NCBI RefSeq assembly: GCF_003436275.1 | Contig: NZ_QSOP01000014.1 | Span: forward strand, 1 to 60,359 | DNA: 60,359 nt | Reading direction: 5' to 3' | Source of the DNA: Collinsella sp. TM09-10AT | GTDB taxonomy: Bacteria > Actinomycetota > Coriobacteriia > Coriobacteriales > Coriobacteriaceae | Shown here: in pieces, positions 14,783 to 24,421 of the stretch | Numbering within the stretch: position 1 is the stretch's first letter | Layout: every line of letters begins with the position of its first letter | Made by a program: the position numbers and the translations under genes | The notes under the pieces: model-generated | What the model was told of the DNA's origin: nothing | The model's input: the letters and a program-made list of their open reading frames with translations, nothing else | The model's database searches: none

Positions 14783-17547
14783 TACTCGGCGCTCTTGAGG
14801 GCGCCGACCATGTCGATCTTATTGAGGGTGCGATTGGTAGCGAGGTTGACGATGATCGTAAAGCCGAAGGAAAGCACCACGGCGAGCACATAGCTCAGCG
14901 GCTCGACCTCGACGTCAAAGTACAGCGACGGCATCTGCAAAATGTAGGTAAAGCTCTCGGCCAGCAAGCCGCCCAGCGGCACGCCCAGCGCAGCGCCGAT
15001 CGCTGTGAGGATCAACGTCTCCTTGTTGACGTAGTGATGCACCTCGCCACGGCGGAAGCCCAGCACCTTGATGGTCGCCAGCTCGCGTTCGCGCTCCGAA
15101 ATATTCGTATTAGACAGCGTAAACACCACCACAAACGACAGGCACGCCGCCATAAAGGTCACGAGCACCACGACCGAATTGATAATCGTAAAGTTCGCTT
15201 CATAGTTTTCCCAATGCTCGGCCGTACTCGAAATTGTGAGCCAACCGTCACTCTTAAGCTTCTTGCTAAACGCAATCTGATCGGCCGACGAGCCCTTGAG
15301 CAGCGCAAGGATGCCGTTGAGGCGCGCGCTTCGACCGAACGCGCGCTCATAGGTGCCCTGCGTCATGTAAAGCGTGTTGCCTAGATAGTTGAGCGAGATG
15401 TCGCTGACTTTGACCTTGGCAACATTGAGCGACGAATCCTGGACGTGAGCCGTGTCACCCGGCTTGATCCCCAGCACCAGCTGAGAGCTCTTGCTCAAAT
15501 ACACGTCTCCGTCACGCAGGGCGAGCGGTTCTTTGGACTCATCCTCCAGGCGCACGTAATCGCCCAAGTCACCCGTGCGGTCGTCGGGAATCACGATGAG
15601 CTGCACGGTCTCGCTCTTGCCGCCAAACGTAAAGGTGACGTTGTCGGTCATAATCGGCAGGGTCGAGGTCACCGTCACGTTGGAATCATTGGCCGTGCTG
15701 CGCTCATCCAATGCCGCGCACGTCTGCGAAAAATCGTCGGGATTGGCGACCGCCAGCAAGTCATAGCGCGTGATATGCCCGTACTGTTTGGGCGAAAGCG
15801 CCACCGACGTGTCGCGAATTCCCATACCGCAAATCACGAGCGCCGTGCAGCCGGCGATACCGAAGATGGTCATAAAGGCGCGCTTTTTGTAGCGGAATAA
15901 GTTGCGTGCAGCGACCTTGTTCAAAAAGCTCATGCGGTGCCAGATAAAGCCGATGCGCTCGAGCAGAATGCGCGAGCCGGCGCGCGGGGCCTTGGGGCGC
16001 ATGAGCGAGGCAGGGGTCTCGGCCATCTCGTGGCGGCAGGCGATAATCGTGGCTCCCACCACGCCCACGGCAAACAGCGCCACCGAAACGATCGAGGACA
16101 CGATGTCGTACGAAAGTAGCATCTGGGGCAGCGAGTACATGTCGTCGAACACCGTAAACAAGAACAGCGGCAGACCCACAAATCCGATGATATTGCCGAG
16201 CACGCCACCGATCAGACACGCCCACAGCGAGTAGTCCACATATTTGGACAGGATACGCCCGCGTGAATAGCCGAGTGCCTTGTACAGGCCAATAAGCGTG
16301 CGCTCCTCCTCGACCATGCGGGTGGCGGTGGTGAGACTGATAAGCACGGCGACGATAAAGAAGATGAACGGGAACGCCGTGGCGATGGCCTCGATCGAAG
16401 AACTATCGCTCTCGACGCTCGAGTAGCTTGCGATATTGCCGCGGTCCTGGATGTACCAGGTGCATTCGCCCAGGTCGGAGAGCTCGGCGCGGGCATCGGC
16501 GAATTGCTGGTTGGCGGCGGCGCGGCGCTGGTCCAGGTCGACCTGAGCCTGCGCACGCTCCTCGCTGCCCTCGGCCATGCGATTGATGTTGTCCTGCTCG
16601 ATCCCAAAGACCATATTCGCCTGACGCTCAGCCGCGTCCAAGCTCGCCGGTGTGTCGACCGTCAGCTCCTGGGCGCGCGCCTTCTCACGCTCCTCGCGGA
16701 TCTTCTCGATATTGCCCTTGACCTCATTGATCTTTGCCGAGTAGGCATCCGAATAGGAGTTGAGGCTCTTGGCTCCCTCGACGACCACGTGGACAGCGGA
16801 GTAGGAAGAAGATGTCGCGGCATCCTCGCTCACGTAGAACTTGTAGTCCGCAGTCGAAGCAGCGCGAAAGGCGTTGACTGTCGAGTCGGAGCTCACGTCG
16901 GTAGGATCGAGAACCTCGGCCGTGATGGTGTAGTCCCCATCGGTAAACTGGTCCTTGGCGCTTTGGTTCGACGAGCTCGCATCGTTGGCGGCAAAGCTCA
17001 CCGTATCGCCGATTTTCTTGCCCGAAGCCTTCAAAAAACGTGAGGTCACTGCCACTTCGCCCGAAGTCTCGGGCAGCTCGCCGCGTACTAGCACCGGTTG
17101 GTCAATATTCTCTTTGGAGAGGCTCTGTACGACGACACGCTCGCGCGTTGTACCCACGGCGGTGTAGGCGGTCTCGGTATAGATGCCCTCGGCCGTCTCG
17201 ACGCCATCGACCTCTTGGATCGCAGCAAGATCGTCATCGGTCAGACCATAGGTCGACTGCACGTTGATGTCATAAACATTCTGCTGGTCAAAGTAAGCGT
17301 CAACCGAATCGCACAGGTCCTCGCAGCCCGCCTTAAGGCCGCACATCACGCTCACGCCAAGCGCGGTGATAACCACGATTGACAAGAAGCGCTTAAGACT
17401 GCCGCGGATTGTGCGGTAGATGCCACGGCGAAAAACCGTCGGCACCATATCGTTTGAGCTTTGAGCGGTGCGGTAGGTCGCGAACTCCCGGTCGCGACCC
17501 ATGTGCTCCGTATCGTGGTTTTGGCTGTTTTGGCGATCTTGCTCCAT
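14782..17547 (-). CDS. FtsX-family ABC transporter permease
   Basis: A 921-residue inner-membrane permease with two FtsX/MacB-like domains. A first transmembrane helix lies at about 50-70 (LSIVVITALGVSVMCG), then a large extracytoplasmic region with a coiled coil (about 270-340, rich in Glu/Arg/Ala). Three helices follow at about 385-520 (FPFIFFIVAVLISLTTATRM), a second extracytoplasmic domain with two Cys, then three helices at 790-915. This layout fits MacB/LolE-type mechanotransmission rather than classical import. ATG 17547 is chosen; GTG 17559 overlaps the ATPase stop. It is translated just after the ATPase at 17553-18254. The substrate is unknown: peptide, lipid or antimicrobial export are all possible. 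Confidence 0.9.
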   Translation of the reverse strand: MEQDRQNSQNHDTEHMGRDREFATYRTAQSSNDMVPTVFRRGIYRTIRGSLKRFLSIVVITALGVSVMCGLKAGCEDLCDSVDAYFDQQNVYDINVQSTYGLTDDDLAAIQEVDGVETAEGIYTETAYTAVGTTRERVVVQSLSKENIDQPVLVRGELPETSGEVAVTSRFLKASGKKIGDTVSFAANDASSSNQSAKDQFTDGDYTITAEVLDPTDVSSDSTVNAFRAASTADYKFYVSEDAATSSSYSAVHVVVEGAKSLNSYSDAYSAKINEVKGNIEKIREEREKARAQELTVDTPASLDAAERQANMVFGIEQDNINRMAEGSEERAQAQVDLDQRRAAANQQFADARAELSDLGECTWYIQDRGNIASYSSVESDSSSIEAIATAFPFIFFIVAVLISLTTATRMVEEERTLIGLYKALGYSRGRILSKYVDYSLWACLIGGVLGNIIGFVGLPLFLFTVFDDMYSLPQMLLSYDIVSSIVSVALFAVGVVGATIIACRHEMAETPASLMRPKAPRAGSRILLERIGFIWHRMSFLNKVAARNLFRYKKRAFMTIFGIAGCTALVICGMGIRDTSVALSPKQYGHITRYDLLAVANPDDFSQTCAALDERSTANDSNVTVTSTLPIMTDNVTFTFGGKSETVQLIVIPDDRTGDLGDYVRLEDESKEPLALRDGDVYLSKSSQLVLGIKPGDTAHVQDSSLNVAKVKVSDISLNYLGNTLYMTQGTYERAFGRSARLNGILALLKGSSADQIAFSKKLKSDGWLTISSTAEHWENYEANFTIINSVVVLVTFMAACLSFVVVFTLSNTNISERERELATIKVLGFRRGEVHHYVNKETLILTAIGAALGVPLGGLLAESFTYILQMPSLYFDVEVEPLSYVLAVVLSFGFTIIVNLATNRTLNKIDMVGALKSAE

Positions 17548-17552
17548 GGGCA

Positions 17553-18254
17553 CTACCACTCGATCGTCTCGATAGACACGGGATTTTGCTGAACCGTCTC
17601 GCTCTCCACGCGGCCACTCTTAAAGCGGATCAGGCGATCGGCCATGGGCGCCAGCGCGGAGTTGTGGGTGATGATAATGACCGTGATGCCTTGCTTGCGA
17701 CAGGTGTCCTGCAGCAGCTGCAAGATCTGCTTGCCGGTTTTGTAGTCGAGTGCACCCGTGGGCTCGTCGCATAAAAGCAGCTTGGGGTTCTTGGCCAGCG
17801 CGCGGGCGATGGATACGCGCTGCTGCTCGCCGCCCGAAAGCTGCGCCGGAAAGTTAGCGAGGCGGTCGCCCAGGCCAACCTGGCGAAGCGTTTGCTCGGC
17901 ATCGAGCGAATCGGGGCAGATCTGCGCCGCGAGTTCGACGTTCTCAAGCGCCGTCAGGTTGGGGACCAGATTGTAGAACTGAAAGACAAAGCCGACGTCA
18001 GCGCGACGGTATTCCACAAGCTGAGCCTCGTTGGCAGAGCTCACGTCACGCCCGTCCACCGTCACGGTGCCAAAAGTTGCCGTGTCCATGCCGCCCAGAA
18101 TGTTGAGGGCCGTGGTCTTGCCGGCACCCGAAGCACCCAAAATGATGGCGAGCTCGCCGCGCTCGACCGTAAAGCTCGCGCCGTCGAGCGCGTGGATGCG
18201 GGCATCGCCCTCGCCGTATGCCTTGATGACGTCTTTGAATTCGATATAGGCCAT
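17553..18254 (-). CDS. ABC transporter ATP-binding protein (MacB/LolD type)
   Basis: A 233-residue ATPase. Walker [10 protein letters not shown] near residue 40, Q-loop [16 protein letters not shown], signature [15 protein letters not shown], Walker [13 protein letters not shown], and the switch His in IIITHN. The DEPTGALD segment and length are typical of the MacB/LolD/FtsE group that works with FtsX-type permeases, here the gene directly downstream. The start ATG follows AATCG without a strong Shine-Dalgarno. No two-component genes adjoin, so regulation is not visible. Confidence 0.93.
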   Translation of the reverse strand: MAYIEFKDVIKAYGEGDARIHALDGASFTVERGELAIILGASGAGKTTALNILGGMDTATFGTVTVDGRDVSSANEAQLVEYRRADVGFVFQFYNLVPNLTALENVELAAQICPDSLDAEQTLRQVGLGDRLANFPAQLSGGEQQRVSIARALAKNPKLLLCDEPTGALDYKTGKQILQLLQDTCRKQGITVIIITHNSALAPMADRLIRFKSGRVESETVQQNPVSIETIEW

Positions 18255-18302
18255 CGATTAATTCCCATCTGGTCGGATAACTCTTTAGTATTACCCATTT
18301 CC

Positions 18303-18343
18303 CACCTACCAAAAAGGGACAGGTTTATTTTGGCAGGTTTTAT
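18303..18343 (+). repeat. Family C hairpin, copy 4
   Basis: ACCTACCAAAAAGGGACAGG followed by TTTATTTTGGCAGGTTTTAT, plus-strand sense. It lies in the divergent gap between the ATPase (-) and the GyrI-like gene (+), so no gene ends into it. The first arm reads CCTACC against GGCAGG, one wobble. Confidence 0.85.
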
Positions 18344-18455
18344 ATGGGGAAACGGCAGCTATAGATAGGGCGCCGGGGAGGCCGAGAAATCATCAACGGG
18401 GTCAGGCCGACCGCCAAACACAACGCACGCATCTCAATCTGTCAGCCAAATCATT

Positions 18456-18469
18456 CGAACAGTTGTTCG
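18456..18469 (+). promoter_or_regulatory. LexA-type SOS box upstream of GyrI-like gene
   Basis: CGAACAGTTGTTCG is an exact CGAAC-N4-GTTCG palindrome, the Gram-positive LexA operator form. It ends 56 bp upstream of the GyrI-like start. TATGATATGATT just after it could hold the -10 region. No other perfect match to this operator was noticed in the window. Confidence 0.7.
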
Positions 18470-18525
18470 TTTCTATGATATGATTCAACTATCTAAGCAG
18501 GCCAATACGCAGAAAGGCGGCCAAC

Positions 18526-19164
18526 ATGGCGTTCGACTTTAAGAAGGAATGCAAGGAGCTCTACAAACCTGCAAGCAAGCCGAGTATCGTAACTGTCCCG
18601 CCTATGAGCTACGTTGCCGTTCGCGGAAAGGGTGACCCAAATACCGAAGGTGGCGAGTATCAAAACGCCCTGCCGCTACTTTACGGCATCGCCTATACCG
18701 TCAAGATGTCGAAGAAAGGCTCCAGGAGTATCGAGGGCTATTTCGACTTTGTGGTACCGCCGCTCGAGGGTTTCTGGTGGCAAGAGTCCCCGAGCGGCGA
18801 CATCGATTATGTACGCAAGGACAATTTCAACTTTATCTCGTGCATCCGCCTGCCCGATTTCGTCACCCGAGATGACTTTGGCTGGGCAGTCGCGGAAGCC
18901 ACGACCAAAAAGAAACTGGACTTTTCCGCCGTCGAACTGCTTAAAGTTGACGAGGGTCTCTGCGTTCAATGTATGCACACCGGGCCCTACGACAACGAAC
19001 CGGCGACCGTAGACGCTATGCATGAATACACGACCGAGCTGGGCTATGTTCCCGACTTCTCAGACACCCGTTTACATCACGAAATCTATCTCTCCGATCC
19101 ACGCAAATGCGCACCGGAGAAACTTAAGACCGTGGTTCGTCATCCTATCAAGCGCGCTGAATAG
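18526..19164 (+). CDS. GyrI-like small-molecule-binding domain protein
   Basis: A 212-residue cytoplasmic protein of the GyrI-like family (MSYVAVRGKGDPN opening, IEGYFDFVVPPLEGFWWQ core, and CMHTGPYDNEPATVDAMHEY, the family's ligand-pocket segment). GyrI-like domains bind small hydrophobic molecules; E. coli SbmC/GyrI inhibits DNA gyrase and is SOS-induced, but many family members are stand-alone binders or hydrolases. The ATG has AAAGGCGG upstream. An exact LexA-type box lies 56 bp upstream, so DNA-damage induction is likely. Gyrase binding is not shown by the sequence. Confidence 0.85.
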   Translation: MAFDFKKECKELYKPASKPSIVTVPPMSYVAVRGKGDPNTEGGEYQNALPLLYGIAYTVKMSKKGSRSIEGYFDFVVPPLEGFWWQESPSGDIDYVRKDNFNFISCIRLPDFVTRDDFGWAVAEATTKKKLDFSAVELLKVDEGLCVQCMHTGPYDNEPATVDAMHEYTTELGYVPDFSDTRLHHEIYLSDPRKCAPEKLKTVVRHPIKRAE

Positions 19165-19334
19165 CGTGGGGCGTCATTTCACGCGCTAGGTTTTAAGCCA
19201 GCCAACCAGCCGCCTCCTAGGCCGTCCGGTAATTATCTTGACGCGGCCCGTCGCATCTTATAAGTTTGTTTTGCTAAAGCTGGAAAGCCTCTCAACGATG
19301 CGCAACTCCAGCTCTTTTTCTATCAAGAGAGCAA

Positions 19335-20594
19335 GTGTCGGAAAGCAAAATGTCAGAAAGCAGCGCTTCGAGCAGAATTAAACGCCTGGTCAACACCTAT
19401 AGTTGCCTCGTGCTCATGGGCGCCGTCGGAATCCCTATCGGCGTTATCGTTGGCGCCATCAGTGCCCTTTTTGGTCGTGTGCTCCTGGCAATCGGCGCCT
19501 TCCGTGACGAGCACATCGTACTGCTCCTTCCCTTCCTCGCCCTCATGGGCTTGGCCATCGTATTTGCCTACCTCACCTGGGGCAAAGGCACCGATCGGGG
19601 CATGAGCTTAGTATTCGACGTAGGTCACGGATGCGAGGACGCCATCTCCCCGCGTCTGGTGCCGCTCATTATGCTGAGCACGTGGGCCACGCATCTCTTT
19701 GGCGGCAGCGCGGGACGCGAAGGCGTAGCCGTGCAGATCGGCGCAACCGTCTCGCATTGGATCGGCCGACGTCTACCTTTCCGAGAACCCGGCAACACGT
19801 TTTTGCTTATCGGCATGGCCGCCGGCTTTGCCGGACTCTTCCGAACGCCCCTCGCCGCCACGGTCTTTGCGATCGAAGTACTGGTCGCAGGACGCATGGA
19901 ATACCGCGCGCTGTTTCCCGCGCTTACAGCCTCGCTCGCCGCAAGCATGACCTCCGGCGCTCTGGGGCTCGAGAAGTTTGAGGTCGCCGTTACCGCCTCG
20001 TATGCGCTCGACCTCCCCGGTCTTGGACGACTGGCGTTGTTGGGTATCGCGTTTGGTATGGTAGGTGGAGCTTTTGCCTGGTGCCTTGCCCATGCCAAGA
20101 CCCTTGCAGCGCGGCTGCTCCCCAGCCCTTACATACGCGTTGCCGTTATGGGCCTTGCGCTGTCGGCGATTCTGTTCGCGCTGTGGCAGGGGCGATACTG
20201 CGGCCTTGGCACCAACCTGATATCCGCGGCACTGGGTGACAACGGTGAGGCGTCGATCATGCCTTGGGACTGGGCGCTCAAATTCGTACTCACCATCGCC
20301 ACGCTTGCCGCAGGATATCAGGGTGGCGAGGTGACGCCGCTGTTCTCCATCGGAGCCAGCCTGGGTGTCGTACTCGCCGGGATTCTCGGCATGCCCGTCG
20401 AGCTCTGCGCCGCGCTGGGATACGCCGCCGTCTTTGGCAGCGCCACCAATACGCTGCTCGCGCCCATCTTTATTGGCTGCGAGGTCTTTGGCTTTAGCAG
20501 TCTGCCGACGTTCTTTATTGTCTGCGTCGTGGCCTACCTGTTCAACATGGATAAGTCGATCTATGCGCTGCAGGAGCACAGCCGCACCCGATAA
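19335..20594 (+). CDS. ClC family voltage-gated chloride channel/transporter
   Basis: A 419-residue membrane protein with about ten hydrophobic segments and ClC signature pieces: GGSAGREGVAVQIG (selectivity-filter region), AGFAGLFRTPLAATVFAIEV, and GYQGGEVTPLFSIGASLGV. The gating-glutamate segment GREGV is present. No C-terminal CBS domains. Start: GTG 19335 and ATG 19350 are both possible; GGAAAGCAAA precedes the latter, so five residues are uncertain. It moves chloride, or fluoride/proton in related clades; the selectivity cannot be told here. It stands alone downstream of the GyrI-like gene. Confidence 0.88.
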   Translation: MSESKMSESSASSRIKRLVNTYSCLVLMGAVGIPIGVIVGAISALFGRVLLAIGAFRDEHIVLLLPFLALMGLAIVFAYLTWGKGTDRGMSLVFDVGHGCEDAISPRLVPLIMLSTWATHLFGGSAGREGVAVQIGATVSHWIGRRLPFREPGNTFLLIGMAAGFAGLFRTPLAATVFAIEVLVAGRMEYRALFPALTASLAASMTSGALGLEKFEVAVTASYALDLPGLGRLALLGIAFGMVGGAFAWCLAHAKTLAARLLPSPYIRVAVMGLALSAILFALWQGRYCGLGTNLISAALGDNGEASIMPWDWALKFVLTIATLAAGYQGGEVTPLFSIGASLGVVLAGILGMPVELCAALGYAAVFGSATNTLLAPIFIGCEVFGFSSLPTFFIVCVVAYLFNMDKSIYALQEHSRTR

Positions 20595-20663
20595 ACAGGG
20601 CGTTTGCCACCAAAAAACGCGCACGACAGGCCGGGCCCGCCGCGCGCGTCATCCTATACACGA

Positions 20664-21338
20664 TTAGTTATTGTTGTTGGTCATCGAAGCCACTGCTGCC
20701 GCAAGATTGGAAATGGGCATTGTCTGCAGCCAGATGCGCCCCGGACCGGTGAGCACAGTGTTGAACACGCCTTCACCGCCAAACATGATGTTTTTGACGC
20801 CCTTGACCATATGCGCGTCGATGCTCACCGTCTCCTCAAAGCCGGCCACGTTGCCGGTATCTACAATCATTTGCTGGCCAGCAGCAAGCTCGTACTCAAC
20901 TAGGTCGCCGTCGATCTCGGCAAAGGCAATACCCGAGCCCGTGAGCTTTTGCATGATAAAACCCTCGCCGCCAAAGACGCCGGTCTTTGCCTTCTTGTTA
21001 AAGTGGATGCTCAGCTCAACACCACTTTCCGCGGCAAGGAACGAACGCTTCTGCAAAATCCAGCTCTTACCAGGGCCAATCTCGATCGGTATAATGCGGC
21101 CGGGGAAGCAAGAGCCAAACGCAATCATGCCATCGCCGTGCGCGGTCCAAATGTTTTGGAACAACGCCTCACCCGAAAAAGCCTTAGAGAACATCTTGCC
21201 TATACCACCGCCCGAGGTGGACATCTCCATGTTGGGGGTCATCCAGACCATGGCACCGCTTTCGGTGATCATGGATTCGCCGTCGCTAAGGTTGCACGTA
21301 ACAACCGGGAAAGCCCCTCCGCCGATCTCGTACTGCAT
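20664..21338 (-). CDS. AIM24/TIGR00266 family protein
   Basis: A 224-residue all-beta protein with a Gly-rich double-barrel pattern (GESMITESGAMVWMTPNMEM, GGEGFIMQKLTGSG, MFGGEGVFNTVLTGPG). The family is widespread in bacteria and related to mitochondrial AIM24; function unknown. The C-terminus ends in four Asn. It ends near the convergent ClC gene and starts upstream of the two-component genes on the same strand, separated by a C hairpin. Confidence 0.88.
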   Translation of the reverse strand: MQYEIGGGAFPVVTCNLSDGESMITESGAMVWMTPNMEMSTSGGGIGKMFSKAFSGEALFQNIWTAHGDGMIAFGSCFPGRIIPIEIGPGKSWILQKRSFLAAESGVELSIHFNKKAKTGVFGGEGFIMQKLTGSGIAFAEIDGDLVEYELAAGQQMIVDTGNVAGFEETVSIDAHMVKGVKNIMFGGEGVFNTVLTGPGRIWLQTMPISNLAAAVASMTNNNN

Positions 21339-21463
21339 GACCGTCTCCTTTCCTTCGGGAGCCGAACAACGATGTCCATATTTTAGCAGTTAGAGGTGCG
21401 TTTATTTGGGTCGGTGGCGTTCATGGCGCCGATCACCGCCAGCCTCCGCTGCCGTCTGCACAG

Positions 21464-21507
21464 ATAAAACCTGCCAAAATAAACCTGTCCCTATTTGGCA
21501 GGTCTTA
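21464..21507 (-). repeat. Family C hairpin, copy 5, starting at the histidine kinase stop codon
   Basis: In minus-strand sense the kinase stop TAA is followed by GACCTGCCAAATAGGGACAG and the closing arm GGCAGGTTTTAT. One loop-proximal change (CTATT for CTTTT) relative to copy 3. Confidence 0.85.
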
Positions 21508-22866
21508 GAGGCGGACGGTGAAGGTAATCTGGTTACCGTGGCCGCAGACAGAAGCGCTCCCGCCATGGGCTTCGGCGATGGCACGCACCACGGATAGGCC
21601 CACGCCCGAGCCGCCCGTCTTGGAGCTGCGCGACACGTCCGCACGATAGAAGCGGTCGAACAATCGATCTAGGTCGCCTTCGGGCAGCTCGTCCACGGCG
21701 TTCGATACGACAAGCTCGGTGGCGCCCTTACCCTTAACGCGCGAAACGGCACGCAGGCTCAGCTCAATCACGCTGCCCTCGCTCGCATAGCGCGTGGCGT
21801 TGTCCAGAAGCAGCTCAACCACCTGCGCCACCGCCGCAGCATCGGCATGGGCCCGCACGCCGCACGCAATCGACGTCGACAGACGCTTGCCGCGCGAAAC
21901 CGCCACCGATTCAAATGGCGTCGCAGCCGTGTCCACGGCCTCCGAAAGATCAATCGTCGCCATAGTAAAGCCTGCCGAACCCTCGTCCATACGCGCCAGG
22001 AACACCAGACGCTCCGTGAGCGCCGTCAGCCGCGCAACCTGCTCGTGAATGCTCTGCGTCCACTCACTTTCGCCGCTCTCGATCTCTTGTACCTCATTGG
22101 CGGCGTCAATTACAGCCAGCGGCGTCTTGATCTCGTGGCTCGCATCGGTAATAAAGCGCTTTTGCTTGCTGTAGCTCTCGACCATCGGTCGAATCACCGC
22201 GCCCGAGGCACCCGCCACAATTGCCAGCACCGCCAGCCAGCCAATGCAACTGATCGCCACGCTCGCGCTCAAAAACGAATGAAAGCTTGCAAGCTCGCGC
22301 GAGCAGTCCACGAACACATAGGTGATCTCGTCGTCCTGGACGTCGGTCGTATAACGATAATTGCCAGAGAAGCCCGAGGTCCAGCCCTTGGCATGCAGCC
22401 TTGCGGCAATACTGGCGGCGCGCTTGGCACCAACCGCGGCAATGCGGGCCGTATTGACATCGGCAACCTGTCCGGCGTCAATCGTCACCGTAAAGTAGCG
22501 CGTGTCGAAGGGAGACTCCGCCGTCATGCCTTCGAAGTGTCTGATGCGAACGCCCGCTTGGCTATCGCCGGCATCCTTGCCATTAGCGGGCTCGGCTTTA
22601 GACTCGTCCCCCCAATCGATACCGTCCTTGCCCGCCAGAATATAGTCCAGGCGAGCATCGGCCATCTTGCAGACATGCGAATAATTGACGATGTTGATGC
22701 CGGCGATGATGAGCGTGAGCACCACGGTCACGGCGCCCATGGCAACGAGGATAAACTTGCGACGCAGACGGCGGCCCAATGCGTCAACAGAATTAGCCCG
22801 CCCCTTACTACTCGAGGCGGCGTGAAACCACTCCGTCATGCGCTTGCACCACGCGCTCGCGCTCAC
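21505..22866 (-). CDS. Two-component sensor histidine kinase
   Basis: A 453-residue membrane kinase. Two transmembrane helices (about 38-60 and 208-230) bracket an extracytoplasmic domain of about 150 residues. A HisKA domain follows with the phospho-His in FITDASHEIKTPLAV, then an HATPase domain with the N box (LLLDNATRYA), DRFYRADVSRSSKTGGSGVGL and the final GNQITFTVRL. The GTG start is 2 bp after the stop of the response regulator, so the pair is co-translated. Stimulus unknown; a non-OmpR extracellular sensor region cannot be assigned. Confidence 0.93.
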   Translation of the reverse strand: MSASAWCKRMTEWFHAASSSKGRANSVDALGRRLRRKFILVAMGAVTVVLTLIIAGINIVNYSHVCKMADARLDYILAGKDGIDWGDESKAEPANGKDAGDSQAGVRIRHFEGMTAESPFDTRYFTVTIDAGQVADVNTARIAAVGAKRAASIAARLHAKGWTSGFSGNYRYTTDVQDDEITYVFVDCSRELASFHSFLSASVAISCIGWLAVLAIVAGASGAVIRPMVESYSKQKRFITDASHEIKTPLAVIDAANEVQEIESGESEWTQSIHEQVARLTALTERLVFLARMDEGSAGFTMATIDLSEAVDTAATPFESVAVSRGKRLSTSIACGVRAHADAAAVAQVVELLLDNATRYASEGSVIELSLRAVSRVKGKGATELVVSNAVDELPEGDLDRLFDRFYRADVSRSSKTGGSGVGLSVVRAIAEAHGGSASVCGHGNQITFTVRL

Positions 22867-22868
22867 GC

Positions 22869-23552
22869 TTATTCGCCTTCCTCGACAACCTCGAGCGAAT
22901 AGCCCTGGTTACGCGACGCGCGAATGGCAACGTTGGCACCAAGCGCCGTCAGCTTTTTGCGCAGGTACGAGATATAGACCCACACCACGTTGGCGCCTTC
23001 GGGCGCGTCCTCACCCCAAACCTCGAGCATCAGACGTTCAGTGGGCATGCGCGTGCCGGCGTTGCGCATAAAGAGTTCCATAAGCTGAAACTCGCGATTG
23101 GCCAGGTGCTCCTCGCCCAAGGGTCCCACAAGCGTGCAAGCCGCCGTGTCGAGGCGCACGTTACCCACGCTGAGCGTCGTGGCGTCAATTGCCGTCGCGG
23201 CACGCGTCATGGCACGAATACGCGCAAGCAGTTCCTTGGCGGCAAACGGCTTGGTCAGGTAATCGTTGGCACCGGCATCCAGGCCCTCGACCTTATCGGA
23301 CACCTCGCTTTTTGCCGTGAGCATGATGATGGGCAGTCGCTTTCCGGCGGCGCGTGTACGCTTGAGCACCTCGATGCCGTCCATGCCGGGCATCATGATG
23401 TCCAGGATTGCGGCGTCGTAATCGTTGGTGAGTAGATTCTCGAGCGCCGTCAAGCCGTCGAGGGCGGTGTCAACCTCGTAGTCGCTATGTTGAAGAATCG
23501 CGGTGAGGGCGCGGGAGAGACCAGGTTCGTCCTCGGCAAGCATCAGCTTCAT
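22869..23552 (-). CDS. OmpR/PhoB-type response regulator
   Basis: A 227-residue regulator: receiver domain (1-115) with acidic pair EDE near residue 7, phospho-Asp51 in AILDIMMPGMDG, conserved Lys in LTKPFAAKELL, then a winged-helix DNA-binding domain (about 128-222) with LMELFMRNAGTRMPTERLM and VWVYISYLRKKL. The first gene of the operon with the sensor kinase. The 228-bp gap upstream holds its promoter; no repeat operator was seen. Confidence 0.94.
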   Translation of the reverse strand: MKLMLAEDEPGLSRALTAILQHSDYEVDTALDGLTALENLLTNDYDAAILDIMMPGMDGIEVLKRTRAAGKRLPIIMLTAKSEVSDKVEGLDAGANDYLTKPFAAKELLARIRAMTRAATAIDATTLSVGNVRLDTAACTLVGPLGEEHLANREFQLMELFMRNAGTRMPTERLMLEVWGEDAPEGANVVWVYISYLRKKLTALGANVAIRASRNQGYSLEVVEEGE

Positions 23553-23780
23553 AGTTGCTCCTTTGGCGCATGGCTCTACAGGTTTCGATACTGCCGATGA
23601 TAGCGTACCGTCAACCGCCTTAGCGCAGCCTTAGCTGCTCAACCTGCGCGTTTTTAAATACGCAGGATGTGGCTTAGCCAAACTTAAGGCGCACGTGTCG
23701 AGCGCTTTGACGCATGCCGGGCGCGAAGGGACAGTGACTCGTCCTTTCACGGCGTCCTAGTTATGCAAAGTGCTCGAGCG

Positions 23781-24359
23781 TTACTCCTCGTACGCGCCCT
23801 CAAGCCGAAGCAGCCACTCCTTGCGGTCAAGCCCGCCGGCATATCCGTTGAGCGAACCATCGGCGGCAACTACGCGATGGCACGGCACGATAATCGAAAT
23901 GGGATTACGCGCGACCGCAGCCCCCACAGCACGGGGAGATACAACGGGTGCCTCGTTCCCCGGCACCCGATGGCGGGCGGCAACACGCTGGGCGATCTCG
24001 CCATACGTAGCGACCTCGCCACGCGGGATAGAAAGCAGCTCGTACCAGACTTCACGCTGAAACGCCGTGCCAATCAAATGCAACGGCGGCGTATACCGAG
24101 GCTCCTGCCCTGCAAAATAAGCATTCAACCAAGCCCAAGAACGCTCGAGCACCGAGGAGGCCGCACCATTTGCGGGATTCACCAAAGATATTCCACCGGT
24201 ACCGGAAACCGCGTCGGCGCCTTCAACATGTTCGGAGTCTTCCCGGAGAAGCGTGGAACCAAAGTGCTCCTGCCCCTCAAACCAAAGCCCCGTCAGACCG
24301 CGGCCATCAGCGGCAAGCAAGATTTCGCCCAAAGGCGAGGCAAATGTCGTCGTGACCAC
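23781..24359 (-). CDS. ogt: Methylated-DNA-[protein]-cysteine S-methyltransferase
   Basis: A 192-residue repair protein that removes O6-alkyl groups from guanine by suicide transfer to its active-site Cys. The motif SIIVPCHRVV holds the acceptor Cys; HTH-like FQREVWYELLSIPRGEVATYGEIA and the GGLDRKEWLL tail are typical of Ogt/MGMT. The N-terminal half (1-100) is the usual degenerate domain. The ATG has GAAAGGAGCC upstream. No Ada regulatory domain. Confidence 0.93.
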   Translation of the reverse strand: MVTTTFASPLGEILLAADGRGLTGLWFEGQEHFGSTLLREDSEHVEGADAVSGTGGISLVNPANGAASSVLERSWAWLNAYFAGQEPRYTPPLHLIGTAFQREVWYELLSIPRGEVATYGEIAQRVAARHRVPGNEAPVVSPRAVGAAVARNPISIIVPCHRVVAADGSLNGYAGGLDRKEWLLRLEGAYEE

Positions 24360-24421
24360 CAGCGGCTCCTTTCAAAACTCCGCAACATAATACCGCGAAT
24401 TGTGCAGACAACCCCAATCGA

